A DNA stretch of 64,000 nt from Alviniconcha marisindica (Eukaryota > Mollusca > Gastropoda > Provannidae). The stretch covers positions 2,207,501-2,271,500 of the forward strand of contig JABMCL010000188.1 in assembly GCA_018857735.1 (NCBI GenBank). Direction: 5' to 3'. A program made the position numbers and the translations under genes. Shown one piece after another: positions 22,901 to 33,705 of this stretch (the first letter of the stretch is position 1; every line of letters starts with the position of its first letter). Under the pieces are notes generated by a model. The model was not told the origin of the DNA, did no database searches, and worked only from the letters and a program-made list of their open reading frames with translations.

Positions 22901-25900
22901 CTTCTCATCAACCTTGATTCACTTCCCTTTATCACACAGTTACCCTCTCAGCAATCTTAATTCACACCCCTTTATCACACAGTCACCCTCTCACCAACCT
23001 TCCGTACCCCTTTATGACATAGTCACCCTCTCATCAACCTTAATTCACACCCCTTTGTCACAGTCACCCTCTCACCAACCTTTCATTCACACCCCTTTAT
23101 CACACAGTCACCATCTCACCAGCCATCCACATCCCTTTATCACACAGTCACCGTCTCACCAACCGTCCATACCCTTTTATCACAGTCGCCCTCTCACCAA
23201 CTGTTCACATCCCTTTATCACAGTCACCCTCTCACCAACCTGTCATTCACACCCATGTACAAGAGAGACCTGTACAGAACTGTGTTTGAGTACTTTCTAG
23301 GGCATATTTTTAGCAATCAGATTGTGAATTTCCATCCAAACTGATGTTTCATAATTCAAATTCAAAATACTTTATTGTCCGTTGCAATCATAACAAATAG
23401 ACGGAAGTTTTTCTTCGCTCACACCAGCTCTGCCACATTAACAATTTAGTTAAATTAAGTTGAACACATTAAAAACAGAAGCAGGTATAACACATAAAGA
23501 ACAGCTGTCTAAAACATATATATAATATAATATAATGTGATGTCTGCTGTTGCCAGTGCTGTCAGCTCCCATGGTTCCACAAGAGGATTTGGTATACAGT
23601 ATTTTGTGTGTCTGTGCACTGACATGTAGTTTTAGCTTTGACTGGTTGTAAGATCACAAAGATGTTGAAGTTTTGTTTTGGTTTCTATCATAAACATTTT
23701 GATATGTTATCTCCATTCTTTAATGTTCATGATATTTTGGCAGGTGATGTCGTATTCGGCCTTCATCTTCGCCCAAGCCAATGTTCCCATCGACTTCATC
23801 CCCTACGTGATTGTCGGTACCGGCACTATCAACGTTCTCTGCACAGTAGTTGCGGTATGTTGCATGTCTTGGACAACATGTGTACTGTGTGTTTTGTGAA
23901 TGGTCATTCAAAGTTTCTTTCTTCACAGTTGTAGAGAATGCAGAAAAACTCATGATAAGGGACCACCCCCTTGACAGAAAGACCACAGCTAACAAGATAG
24001 CTGAGCTTTTCGTCAAATAGGGCGAATATTCCCAGAACATGCTGAGTGAAGCTTTTTGGACTGCAAACATATCTTCGTCACAGTTCAGTGAATACCCCCA
24101 ACTATATTCGCGAAGCAAAAGTTTTCCCAGTAGAGAACCAACTATATTTGCCGAATACTCCCAACTGTGTTTGTGAACAAATGTTTGCCCAATTAAGAAT
24201 GGGCTTAACAAAATACCATCCTTGACAAAAGACTTACCCTTAACAAAATACCACCCTTGACAAAAGACTTACCCTTAACAAAATACCATCCTTGACAAAA
24301 GACTTACCCTTAACAAAATACCATCCTTGACAAAAGACTTACCCTTAAAAAAATACCATCCTTGACAAAAGACTTACCTCAATAACAAAATAGCCATCCT
24401 TGACAAAAGACTTACCCTTAACAAAATACCATCCTTGACAAAAGACTTACCCTTAACAAAATACCATCCTTGACAAAAGACTTACCCTTAACAAAATACC
24501 ATCCTTGACAAAAGACTTACCCGTAACAAAATACCATCCTTGACAAAAGACTTAACAAAGTACCATTCTTGACAAAAGACTTACTAATAACAAAATACCA
24601 TTCTTGACAAAAGGCTTACTCATAACAAAATACCATCCTTGACAAAAGACTTACTCATAACAAAATACCATCCTTGCAAAAAAATGACTGAAAAAAAACA
24701 CCTTTGGCAAAATGACAACAGACCACTCATGATAAAAGATCAACCTTGACACAAAGACAGAAGACCACCCTTGCCAAAATTGCAAAAGACCTCTGTTGAC
24801 AAAAGGCCACTGTTGTCAGCTGTAAAAGTCCTGGTTTGCAATGTGTAGTGTTGCCATAGCAACAAGGATAGTTGAATATAGACTGTAGTTGTTAGAGACA
24901 AGTTCAGTGCTGAGTTGCTGTTAGATATGTTCAGTGCTGAGATGTTGTTAGACGTGTTCAATGCTGAGTAGACATGTTTAATGCTGAGTTGTTGTTAGAT
25001 GTGTTTAATACTGAGCTGTTGTTAGACGTGTTTAATGCTGACTTGTTGTTAGACGTATTTAATGCTGACTTGTTGTTAGATGTGTTTAATACTGAGGTGT
25101 TGTTAGACATGTTCAGTGCTGAGTAGACATGTTTAATGCTGAGTAGACATGTTTAATGCTGAGTTGTTGTTAGATGTGTTTAATGCTGAGTAGACATGTT
25201 TAATGCTGAGTTGTTGTTAGATGTGTTTAATGCTGAGTAGACATGTTTAATGCTGAGTTGTTGTTAGATGTGTTTAATGCTGAGCTGTTGTTGAGCACGT
25301 TTAATGCTGACTTGTTAAATGTGTTCAATGCTGAGTTGTTGTTGTTCGACGTGTTTAATGCTGAGTTGTTGTTAGACGTGTTTAATGCTGAGTTGTTGTT
25401 GGACGTGTTTAATGCTGAGTTGTTGTTGGACGTGGTTAATGCTGGGTCGTCCTGGCTAAGACAGGCAGTCATTGATGTCTCTGCCTTACAGATTTCATTG
25501 TTGTTGTAGGTGCCTCTGATGGAGAAGTTGGGACGTAGACCACTGTTGCTGTGGCCTATGTGTGTGATGACGATATCTTTTGTCTGTTTGACAATCTTCC
25601 TCAACCTCATGTCCAAACCTGAGCTGGTGGTAAGAAAACCTTTGTGACATGTTGGTGTTCAAAGTATTAGTAATCGTTACCAAACTTGAGCGCATTTGGT
25701 TCCAATCGTTGCCGCTGTACAGCACTGTGCAGAACTGAAGCTATGGGCCAATCAGTGCCCCTACTCTCAGCGAGAAATGTTTGACCTTGAACTTCAACTG
25801 ACCAAGCTGCTATGGAGGTTTACAGGGTAGACTAAGGATAAAACAAGTGGAACACTTTGCCTTTTTGACAGTGATGTGCCATAGGAATAGGATTTTCTTC

Positions 25901-28900
25901 TTTTTTTTTTTTTTTTAGCTATTGCACATGAAAAGGTAAATAAATGTGAAAGCTAGCAAAGCGTTGTTTTCCATTTTGATTGTAAAAACATTCCATAGCC
26001 ACGTAAAAACAGTAGAGAGGGTTGATTTTTGCAATTGTCCTTTTTTAGTAACTGGCCAGATTACAGTGTGTTCGATGTAGACTAGTGTGAGATAGTATTC
26101 AATACTATCTCTTCAGTTGAGGTCCCGTTTATTTATCAGTTAAATACATGTTACAGCGATGGTATGTTTCAAAGCAAATTTCCTTTTAAGAACAATAAAG
26201 TATTATTTGTTGTTTTGGGGTTGATTTATTTATATATTTGCTAAGCGCATCATTATGGTCATCCTGGGGTGACCCTGTTTGGGTGGCAGGATGTTAGAGT
26301 CCAGTTACTAACGAAGGTCATTGTGGGGCCTGTATTCAGATAGCATGTATCCATTCGATACAGTATGTTTGCTCGCTGATTGATGCCGTCTTTCTTTGTG
26401 CGTGTTTCAGTCCAGCTCTGCAACGTTTGCCATTGTCTGCATCGTCTTGACCCACACCTACATCATTGGCTTTGCCCTCGGGCTGGGTAAGTGGCTGGCC
26501 TGTTGGGGGGAAAAAGTAACAGACTGTTGACACAGGACCCTCTGGGAGGGGGAAAAAATTCACAGGAATAGACTGTTGACACAGGACTCTAGGGAGGAAA
26601 AACAAATTCACAGGAACAGACTGTTGACACAGGACCCTCTGGGAAGGATTTTTTTTCACAGGAACTGACTGTTGACACAGGACTCTAGGGAGGAAAAATT
26701 CACAGGAACAGGCTGTTGACACAGGACCCTCAGGGAGGAATAAAACATTTCACAGGAACAGACTGTTGACACAGGACTCTAGGGAGGAAAAACAATTCAC
26801 AGGAACAGACTGTTGACACTGGACCCTCAGGGAGGAATAAAACAATTCACAGGAACAGATGTTGACACAGGACTCTAGGGAGGAAAAACAAATTCACAGG
26901 AACAGACTGTTGACACTGGACCCTCAGGGAGGAATAAAACAATTCACAGGAAGAGACTATTGACACAGGACCCTCAGGGAGGAAAAGAAAATACACAGGA
27001 ACAGACTGTTGATACAGGACTCTAGGGAGGAAAAACAAATTCACAGGAACAGACTGTTCACACAGGACCCTAGGGAGGAAACAATTTTCACAGAAACAGA
27101 CTGTTGACACAGGGTTCTAGGGAGGAACATTTTTTCACAGGAACAGACTGTTGACACAGGACCCTCAGGGAGGAGTCTCCAGTAAAACTACCCTTTAGCT
27201 CAGTTTGCCGTGTGTTCAGGGATATGCTGGTCCAGGCAACTGGACTGATTCACCAGGCAACTGGACTGATTCACCAGGCAACTGAACTGGTTTACCAGGC
27301 AACTGAACTTGTTCACCAGGCAGCTGAACTGGTTCACCAGGCAGCCGAACACGGTTCACCAGGCAGCTGAACTGGTTCACCAGGCAGCCGAACTGATTCA
27401 CCAGGCAGCCGAACTGGTTCACCAGGCAGCTGAACTGGTTCACCAGGCAGCCGAACTGGTTCACCAGGCAGCCAAACTGGTTCACCAGGTGGACACTCAG
27501 GGTCACTAGAGGATGGAAGTGGAGCTGGGCCTGGACGTTGGGTCCAGAGTGCTTCACATTCTGGGGTTGTGTGCTTGGTCTTGATTCTGCACAGCATCTT
27601 TCAAGTCCAACAAGACAGCTAAATAACAGAAGAAGGGAAAAACCAGCACACAGAATCTGAGGAGTAAGAATAATTTTCTTCGGGGGAAAAAAGATAACTG
27701 GAAGGTAAAGTTAGAAAATTCTTTGGTACAGCAAAGAGAATTGGAAGGTATAGTTGGAGCATTTTTTTGTGAGAAGGAAGAGGGTGGTAGGTAAGAGAAG
27801 AATGTTCGAAATGGAAGCTGTTACATGGTCAATGTGTTTGTGTTCATCTCTAGGCCCCATCCCCTTCATCGTGGTGGGTGAGATTTTCCGCCAGGAGCCC
27901 CGTGCCGCTGCCATGAGTCTGTCGCTGGCATTCAACTGGATCTGCAACTTCATCCTCATGTTGATTTTCCCCTTCATGAAGGTGAGTTAGCAAGGCTTGT
28001 AGTCTTACTCTGTGAGATCTCGTTTTCCCCTTCATCCTCATGTTGATTTTCCCCTTCATGAAGGTGAGTCACCAAGGCTGAGTTAGTCTTATTCTGTTAG
28101 ATCTCATTCTGCACCTTCATCCTCATGTTGATTTCCCCCTTCATGAAGGTGAGTTAGCAAGGCTTGTAATCTTATTCTGTTAGATCTCTTTTCCCCCTTC
28201 ATCCTCATGTTGATTTTGTTCCTCTTCATGAAGGTGAGTTAGCAAGGCTTGTAGTCTTATTCTGTTAGATCTCATTCTGCACCTTCATCCTCATGTTGAT
28301 TTCCCCCTTCATGAAGGTGAGTTAGCAAGGCTTGTAGACTTATCTGTTAGATCTCTTTTCCCCTTCATCCTCATGTTGATTTTCCCCTTCATGAAGGTGA
28401 GTACCAAGGCTTGTAGTCTTATTCTGTTAGATCTCATTCTGCACCTTCATCCTCATGTTGATTTCCCCCTTCATGAAGGTGAGTTAGCAAGGCTTGTAGA
28501 CTTATCTGTTAGATCTTTTTCCCCCTTCATCCTCATGTTGATTGTTCCCCTTCATGAAGGTAGTACAGCTTAGTCTTATTCTGTTAGATCTCATTCTGCA
28601 CCTTCATCCTCATGTTGAATTTCCCCCTTCATGAAGGTGATTAGCAAGGCATTGTAGACTTACATCTGTTAGATCTATGATGTCCACACCACATGTAGAA
28701 CATGTTGTTTCCACCACATGTAGAATGGTAGTCACCACACATGTAGAACATTATGTCACATCATCACATGTAGAACCCATGTCATCCACATGTGAACATG
28801 TGTCCCACATGTAGAAAATGATAGTCACAACCATGGAATGTAGTCACCACCAATGTAGAACATGATAGTCACATATCACATGTAGAACATGATTTTCACA

Positions 28901-29521
28901 CCACATGTAGAACATGGTAGTCACGCACCACATGTAGAACATGATAGTCACACATCACATGTAGAACATGATGGCCACATACCACATGTAGAACATGATA
29001 GTCACCACATGTAGAACATGATAGTCACACACCACATGTAGAACATGATAGTCACACATCACATGTAGAACATGATAGTTTCACACCACATGAAGAACAT
29101 GAGTCACACACCACATGAAGAACATGACAGTCACACATCACATGTAGAACATGACAGTCACACACCACATGTAGAACATGACAGTCACACATCACATGTA
29201 GAACATGACAGTCACACACCACATGTAGAACATGACAGTCACACACCACATGTAGAACATGACAGTCACACACCACATGTAGAACATATGCTAAATTTGT
29301 CTTTTTCTCTTTCCTAGGATGGGCTGGAGGAGTACACCTACATCGTCTTCTCCGTCATTCTGGCAGCATCCATCGTCTTCATTTTCTTCTTCGTCCCAGA
29401 GACAAAGAACAAGACATTTGATGAGATCGCCAATTCCATCGCATTTGGGCGTGCCAAGGGGGAGCAGAAATCCTACGCTTTTGGAGATGAAAGTGAACCT
29501 ATGGGCAACAGCAAGCTTTAA
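17811..29521 (+). CDS. SLC2A: Facilitated glucose transporter (GLUT/SLC2A family), 11 exons, N-terminal exon missing
   Basis: Joining 17811-17918, 18635-18963, 19286-19410, 20695-20835, 21218-21355, 22592-22779, 23744-23854, 25510-25629, 26411-26486, 27854-27981 and 29318-29521 gives 1668 nt: 555 codons plus TAA. All introns are GT-AG and all phases match. Visible family marks, numbered from the first codon in the window, are NIGVVNTP in TM1, GRKK after TM2, RGAIGT between TM4 and TM5, PESPRFLL after TM6 (262-269), QQWSGINA in TM7 (336-343), EKLGRRP after TM8 (385-391), GPIPF in TM10 and PETK after TM12 (515-518). The protein should be a plasma-membrane uniporter moving hexose down its gradient. 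The TM1-TM2 loop is long and carries sequons at about 43, 70, 76 and 93, as in class I GLUTs but longer. The TM7 QLS of GLUT1/3/4 is QWS here, and the TM10 GPIPW tryptophan is phenylalanine, so hexose preference is uncertain. Family assignment is firm; the paralogue is not. Confidence 0.96.
18065..18350. repeat. Minisatellite and (TG)n in GLUT intron a-b
   Basis: Three copies of a 65-70-bp unit with atgggggagaggtgcttg and tatgagactgagagtgat, separated by TG runs. Confidence 0.9.
18635..18963 (+). CDS. SLC2A: GLUT exon b (extracellular loop 1 and TM2)
   Basis: 329 bp after ttccag and before gtgagt, phase 0 in and phase 2 out. It encodes LIQAFYNKTYYERNGG, an acidic, Ser/Thr/Asn-rich loop of about 80 residues with sequons NKT, NNT, NYT and NST, then TM2 and the start of the GRKK motif. 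The loop is more than twice the length of the human GLUT1 loop. Confidence 0.94.
19286..19410 (+). CDS. SLC2A: GLUT exon c (TM3, start of TM4)
   Basis: 125 bp after tttgcag and before gtcagt, phase 2 in and phase 1 out. It completes the split Arg codon and reads KKGMIIITILMFVAALLGG through TM3 to SRVFVGLHSG. The last exon bases and the donor are repeated downstream as a degenerate array (see 19392-19830). Confidence 0.94.
19392..19830 (+). repeat. Degenerate array repeating GLUT exon c end plus donor
   Basis: The exon end and donor ggtctgcattcag|gtcagtc recurs at about 19474 (ggtctaaattcag), 19549, 19650 and 19800, with shared following sequence tctggctgtattactg and intervening TG tracts. 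Each unit thus carries a copy of the 5' splice site and the last exon bases. Confidence 0.9.
20222..20700 (+). repeat. 53-bp array repeating the acceptor of GLUT exon d
   Basis: Unit contains tgtgtcaggactcagtg, gagtgatgttgtttcaca and tccatgtctgtgatggg. The last unit is the genuine acceptor plus exon start (tgtcag|gactcaac). Eight upstream copies of tcaggactc precede it. Confidence 0.95.
20695..20835 (+). CDS. SLC2A: GLUT exon d (TM4-TM5)
   Basis: 141 bp after tgtcag and before gtaagc, phase 1 in and phase 1 out. It encodes LNISLCPLYLAEISPKKIRG and then TM5, ending MGLKELLG. The segment before TM5 matches the family pattern EISP..RGA.GT..QL. The acceptor and first exon bases are the last unit of a 53-bp array filling the preceding intron end. 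Confidence 0.95.
21218..21355 (+). CDS. SLC2A: GLUT exon e (TM6 and PESPR motif)
   Basis: 138 bp after ttgacag and before gtgagt, phase 1 in and phase 1 out. It encodes TETLWPYLFAFNAVPS, TM6, and then CPESPRFLLIKKGLEEEARK. PESPR is the sugar-porter signature that opens the large cytoplasmic loop. Confidence 0.95.
21360..22508. repeat. Minisatellite, about 38-40-bp unit, about 30 copies, starting at GLUT exon e donor
   Basis: Unit tgtagcctgaaccctgcc plus tgctgacagtcagc. The first unit starts six bases after the exon (gtgagtactgtagcctg). Copies in the 3' half are more degraded. Confidence 0.95.
22592..22779 (+). CDS. SLC2A: GLUT exon f (cytoplasmic loop and TM7)
   Basis: 188 bp after ctgcag and before gtgagt, phase 1 in and phase 0 out. 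It encodes VMVSLRGTHSVDEEMEEMR, a charged loop, and TM7 ending QQWSGINA. This is the substrate-contact helix. Trp stands in place of the Leu of QLS in human GLUT1, GLUT3 and GLUT4. Confidence 0.95.
22800..23255. repeat. Minisatellite, about 43-bp unit, next to GLUT exon f donor
   Basis: Unit contains cacccctttatcacacagt and caccctctcatcaacc. It begins about 25 bases past the donor. Confidence 0.93.
23345..23475. mobile_element. Possible retroelement 3' end in GLUT intron
   Basis: The stretch opening with attcaaattcaaaatact and tttattgtccgttgcaat resembles common retroelement 3' ends in invertebrate genomes. No coding part or target duplication was recognised. Confidence 0.25.
23744..23854 (+). 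CDS. SLC2A: GLUT exon g (TM7 end and TM8)
   Basis: 111 bp, 37 complete codons, after ttggcag and before gtatgt. It encodes VMSYSAFIFAQANVPIDF and then TM8, aligning with the family stretch after SGINA (xxYYSxxIF). Phase 0 on both sides. Confidence 0.94.
24195..24675. repeat. Minisatellite, about 35-bp unit, in GLUT intron g-h
   Basis: Unit acaaaataccatccttgac plus aaaagacttaccctta; about 13 copies. Confidence 0.95.
24895..25445. repeat. Minisatellite, about 27-bp unit, ending near GLUT exon h acceptor
   Basis: Unit gtttaatgctgagttgttg plus ttagacgt; about 20 copies, some shortened to a gtagacat form. Confidence 0.95.
25510..25629 (+). CDS. SLC2A: GLUT exon h (GRR motif and TM9)
   Basis: 120 bp, 40 complete codons, after ttgtag and before gtaaga. 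It encodes VPLMEKLGRRPLLLWPMC and then TM9. The E-x-x-GRR motif between TM8 and TM9 is a conserved MFS sugar-porter signature. A TGTTGT-rich minisatellite ends about 70 bp before the acceptor. Confidence 0.94.
26411..26486 (+). CDS. SLC2A: GLUT exon i (first half of TM10)
   Basis: 76 bp after tttcag and before gtaagt, phase 0 in and phase 1 out. It encodes SSSATFAIVCIVLTHTYIIG and then FALGLG. It corresponds to the first half of TM10, just before the GPIP motif encoded by the next exon. Confidence 0.93.
26505..27178. repeat. Minisatellite, about 50-bp unit, next to GLUT exon i donor
   Basis: Unit contains aacagactgttgacacagg and accctcagggagg; about 13 copies. Two forms (gactctagggagg and gaccctcagggagg) alternate. 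Confidence 0.95.
27225..27492. repeat. Minisatellite, 21-bp unit
   Basis: Unit ggttcaccaggcagctgaac; twelve copies in the same intron as the preceding array. Confidence 0.95.
27854..27981 (+). CDS. SLC2A: GLUT exon j (TM10 end, TM11)
   Basis: 128 bp after ctctag and before gtgagt, phase 1 in and phase 0 out. It encodes PIPFIVVGEIFRQEPRAAAM and TM11, ending FPFMK. GPIPF replaces the family's GPIPW. The 3' end of the exon with its donor is repeated about eight times in the following intron. Confidence 0.95.
27950..28680 (+). repeat. About 80-bp array repeating GLUT exon j end plus donor
   Basis: Each unit repeats exon bases cctcatgttgattttcccc and cttcatgaag followed by the donor gtgagt and gcaaggcttgtagtctta. 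About eight copies follow the genuine junction at 27981/27982. Confidence 0.96.
28685..29292. repeat. Minisatellite, about 28-bp unit, ending at the last GLUT acceptor
   Basis: Unit cacatgtagaacatgatag plus tcacac; about 20 copies, the 5' ones degraded. It stops 25 bp before the terminal exon. Confidence 0.95.
29318..29521 (+). CDS. SLC2A: GLUT terminal exon k (TM12, PETK, C-terminus, stop)
   Basis: 204 bp after tcctag: 67 codons and TAA. It encodes DGLEEYTYIVFSVILAAS, TM12, VPETKNKTFDEIA and a polar cytoplasmic tail ending GNSKL. PETK plus TFDEI is the standard end of the family. The stop is followed within 10 bases by a minisatellite. Confidence 0.96.
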   Translation, partial: DGLEEYTYIVFSVILAASIVFIFFFVPETKNKTFDEIANSIAFGRAKGEQKSYAFGDESEPMGNSKL

Positions 29522-29524
29522 TGG

Positions 29525-30042
29525 AGGACAGTGGTAGCTGGGGTCACATCACAGTGGCATCTTTCACCAGGACAGTTGTAGCTAGGGTCACACCAGGACA
29601 GTTGTAGCTAGGGTCACTCTAGGACAGTTGTAGCTAGGGTCACACCAGAACAGTTGTAGCTAGGGTACCATCACCCTGGCAAACTTTCACCAGGACAGTT
29701 GTAGCTAGGGTCACATCACCCGGGCAAACTTTCACCAGGACAGTTGTAGCTAGGGTAACATCACCCGGGCAAACTTTCACCAGGACAGTTGTAGCTAGGG
29801 TACCATCACCCGGGCAAACTTTCACCAGGACAGTTGTAGCTAGGGTCACATCACCCAGGCAAACTTTCACCAAAACAGTTGTAGCTAGGGTCACATCACC
29901 CAGGCAAACTTTCACCAGGACAGTTTGTAGCTAGGGTCACATCACCCTGGAAAACTTCACCAGGACAGTTGTAGCTAGGGTCACATCACCCTGGAAAACT
30001 TCACCAGGACAGTTTGTAGCTAGGGTCACATCACTGTGGCGT
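29525..30042 (+). repeat. Minisatellite in the GLUT 3' UTR, starting at the stop codon
   Basis: The bases right after TAA (aggacagtggtagctggg) are the first unit. Later copies read accaggacagttgtagc plus tagggtcacatcaccc, about 46 bp each, about ten copies. Confidence 0.95.
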
Positions 30043-32987
30043 CTTTACCCAGTCTTGGGCTTCAATAGTGTGTGCGGGTTATGTGGGCAGTTGTAACCTC
30101 AGGATTGTTGACAACAGAATTTTGTTCCAGGTGAGGGAATTTTTATTTGCTTCCCCCCAGTGGCATGATAGCTTTAGGATGTACTTGCCAGCTCTTCCAG
30201 GTGTGTGCAAAATTGTTGACCTTGTTCAGGTAGTTCAAAACATGTCAGTCTAAAATTACACACCTAGGTAGATTGATGATTTATTTTTGACTTCCAGGCA
30301 GTGGTGTAGCTTTACATCCGGGCAAATCACAGTATGGATCAAAAAGTCTCAACATGTTTTACAGGTTGTAACATTACAGCAGGAAAATAGATTCATCTGC
30401 AGTTAGATTGTTCATCTCTTGACAAGTCAACTGTGTCAGTTACGAAAACTATGAAAATGTAAAACACAACTTCAAACAACTAAATGAATAAAGTCTTACA
30501 AATCCGCAGTGTCCTATCTTAAAAAAAAATACCAGATTTATTCAAAATGATTCACAGTTTCTAAAAAACATGCCTGTATGGCGACAGACTTGTCTTTCCC
30601 ACAGAGACTGAGCAGATCATCCCTATTCTGATTCACTGTTTGGGACACACGTCACTGTTTGAAGAGAACCACATGAAGGAATTCTCTACCATCCTAGCTA
30701 CCCCACCCACCCTTTTTTTTTTTTTTTTTAAAGTACGTGCCTTTTTTTTGTTTTACTGGTTCAGAGTGACTTGTGTGAAGAAAAGCCCAGTGCTTGCTAC
30801 CCTGTAGAACTGTAGAGCAATGCAGTCTGTCCTCAGCCACGGTTATGGGCTAACAGACCCACTGTGTGTGTTTGCTCTCTGTGAGTGCTGCCAAGAGAAG
30901 ACGCATGCACAGTCTGATGAGTTTAGAGTCAACAATGTTAGCCTGATAAGTCCTGTGTTTGCAACCTGCCAAACATGTGCCAGTTTGCCTGTCTAGTGTT
31001 CAGCCGAATGCAAGCACCTGCCTGAGTGGAAATCGCAGGAGAAGATCAAGTAGGTGCGGTTGTCTGATGTAGGCATTAAAGAGAAAACAGCACTTTATTC
31101 CCAGAAAAATGGCAGCGGGTATAAAGACAGCATGTCCTGTAGCCATACATTTTTCTCACGACCTCTGTTTCTAGCCAAAAAGGACTTGCGCATTTCGTCA
31201 TGACCTTGTTCATTTTTGTGCAATTCCAACACCTGGATAATGAGCTGGTGTGCAGCTGCCATCTTCCACCAAAACCAGATGATTGTGTTTCTACCGGGGT
31301 GGGGGGTGAGTTGGGATGACCACTGCTTGAGTAAACGTCAGCACATTGATAGCCACAGACCAGTGGAGACAAGTGCCCTGTGCCCTGTGCCCTAGTGTTT
31401 GGGTTTGTCAGATGCCTGGTTTTAAATGCCCCGCAACACCGTGAAGAAAATGAACCTGAAATGAGTCGTGCCACCGTCGGTGCGGTTTCAGCCGCTTGTA
31501 GCTTTCAGTTGCTCCCCCTGCCAGTGAAGGTAAACCTTGCCCGGCTGACGGGACCTTCTGGTTTCCTTGTCAGTCGCCAGTCTTATCCCTGCCATGGCCC
31601 TTGCTCTCAGTGCCAGCCACCTCCGGTGCAGCTGCACTGAGTCGATGCGATGAGCAGTGGCGCGCTCATCAAACGTTCTGTATTTTGCGCTCGTTTTGCC
31701 CATTCTGGAGAGAGAATGGCCGTTTTGATCATACCAGCGGATAACTATATTTTTGCTGTCTGTGTGACTAGGATGCAAAGAGAATGGCTCTTTTGGTCAC
31801 ACTTACAGATAACTTTATTCTCACTGCTTGTGTGACATTTTGGAGTGAAGAGAATGGCGCTTTTGATCACACCGGCAGACAACTTTATTCTCGCTGTTTG
31901 TGTGACTTCATGAAATGAAGAGCATTGGTGGCGAGTTCTCAGATACATTTTGTCGTTTACACATGACATGATTACTGGTGACTTGTACATGTAATGGTGT
32001 GACTATTATTAATCATGTGTTAAGTGTAAGCACTGTTGCCAACTTGTCGTCCCTTGTCATTCAAAAATGTGCTGCCAGACTGGATGTGGGACTACCATTA
32101 TCACTTTGTTTAAGAGTTGTACAAGATGATGAGAAGTGCTGTTGGTTTGAAGAACAGGACGTGTTTAAATGCATGCAGCTCGAGGCAGTCACATAATGTT
32201 AATATGAAGGATAGAGCGTGCGGCAAGTAGTGGGTGTCTGTTTGTACATGATGTAATCCTGGGTGAATTTTGGACACCAGTATCTTATTTGCTGTGCTCT
32301 CATTTCTGCATGTGTGTCGACTATGTACATCATTATCAACCAGATTGTCTTAAATACCTTTGCAATAGAAGATCAAAGAAACTGTACAGTGTTCTTTTTC
32401 CTCAGTGTCTCCACTTTCAAGTTAGTGATGTTTTTTAAGTGGAATTGTTGCCACGGCCAAGTCCTGTGTGTATCTATAGACATCTTCATTATCTGAGGTG
32501 TGATTACCCACAGAATAACATGTTTGCAGTCAGTGTCAATAGCAGGTTTGGTAGTTTTCACACCAAGTCGCACTGACCGGCAGCAGGACTACAGCCCTGC
32601 GGGGCTTTGAGCAGCTTGCGAAAGATGAAGTTGAATGCACTTGTGAATCGTATTCATCTTCCGCTGAGAGCAGGTGATTGTTGTGTACCGTTAGCTAGTA
32701 CTGAGTAATGTTTCACACAGTCAGTGGTCTGCTTGCAGATTGCACTGTTGCTGGCGTGCAGCTCTGGGTTTCATTCGTTTGCATTTATTTTTGTTGGCTG
32801 TTCTGGTTTATTTTCATCGTTGGAATGATAACGTAGGCTGTTATGATCATCTTGGTTAAGCCTTGTACTGTTTTGTTATAGAGTTTGCTTTTTGAGTTTA
32901 CTGTATGGAACAAACACATTTTATGATACAGTTGTTTGTTTGTTCTGTATGTTTGCATATATGTGTGTGCATGCATGAATGTGTGCA

Positions 32988-33019
<32 letters not shown>

Positions 33020-33641
33020 ACACAGACTTTGTTATATATATATATTTTCTTGAATGTTTTTGCATGTTGTGTACACCAACAGTGGGTTTGTTGGTGTTAT
33101 TTTTGATCTGGATCATCCGTTGGTTTTTCTGTTGCATTAAAAGTCTGTATCAATGCATTTCTTAGTTGTACTTTTGATTCTTGACATATACTAGTATTTG
33201 ACTGCTATTTATTCAGAATAATTTAATTTGTCACACCGTGGCATCAGCCATAGCCAATAGTCAGTGTGTTTGAGCTAGTCTTTTATCTTATACAGCAGGT
33301 AGTGACACTTTTACTGGCAGATTTTTACGTTTTAGCTTCACTTTTGCAAGCTTCATCTGATTCATTTATTATGCCAGTGTCATTTTCTGTCTGCATAAAG
33401 ACATGAAAAAACACCTCTTCGTTCCACACAGGTTATACAATTCTAAATCTCCACAGGACTTGTGCTGCGTTCAGACACTGAAACAAGTAAAGGAGGGTTT
33501 GACATCTATGTTCAGAAACAATATAAAAAACAATAGAAGAAAAAGGGTTTCTTCCAAACAAAAACTAACACCATTGGCATAGTCTGTGATGTTAATTATG
33601 GTTTTACAATATTATAATTTTTTTAGTTTCTTTTTTACCTG

Positions 33642-33650
<9 letters not shown>
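30043..33650. other. GLUT 3' UTR or flank without recognised genes
   Basis: AT-richer, mostly unique DNA with short poly-T (30713-30730) and (TG) (32993-33019) tracts. A three-fold diverged tandem segment (agagaatggcgcttttgatc type) lies at about 31710-31910. No coding potential was recognised. Confidence 0.6.
30487..30492 (+). promoter_or_regulatory. Candidate polyadenylation signal AATAAA (GLUT, proximal)
   Basis: The first AATAAA on the plus strand after the GLUT stop codon, about 965 nt downstream. It would give a 3' UTR of about 1 kb that includes the 29525-30040 array. Other AATAAA motifs lie further on, so the real end is undecided. Confidence 0.4.
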
Positions 33651-33680
<30 letters not shown>

Positions 33681-33705
33681 TTACATAATATTCTTATTTT
33701 TGGCT

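Noticed and set aside
25227..25616. 129-codon minus-strand ORF of SALNTSNNN repeats
   Set aside because: Antisense shadow of the 27-bp intronic minisatellite and of GLUT exon h.
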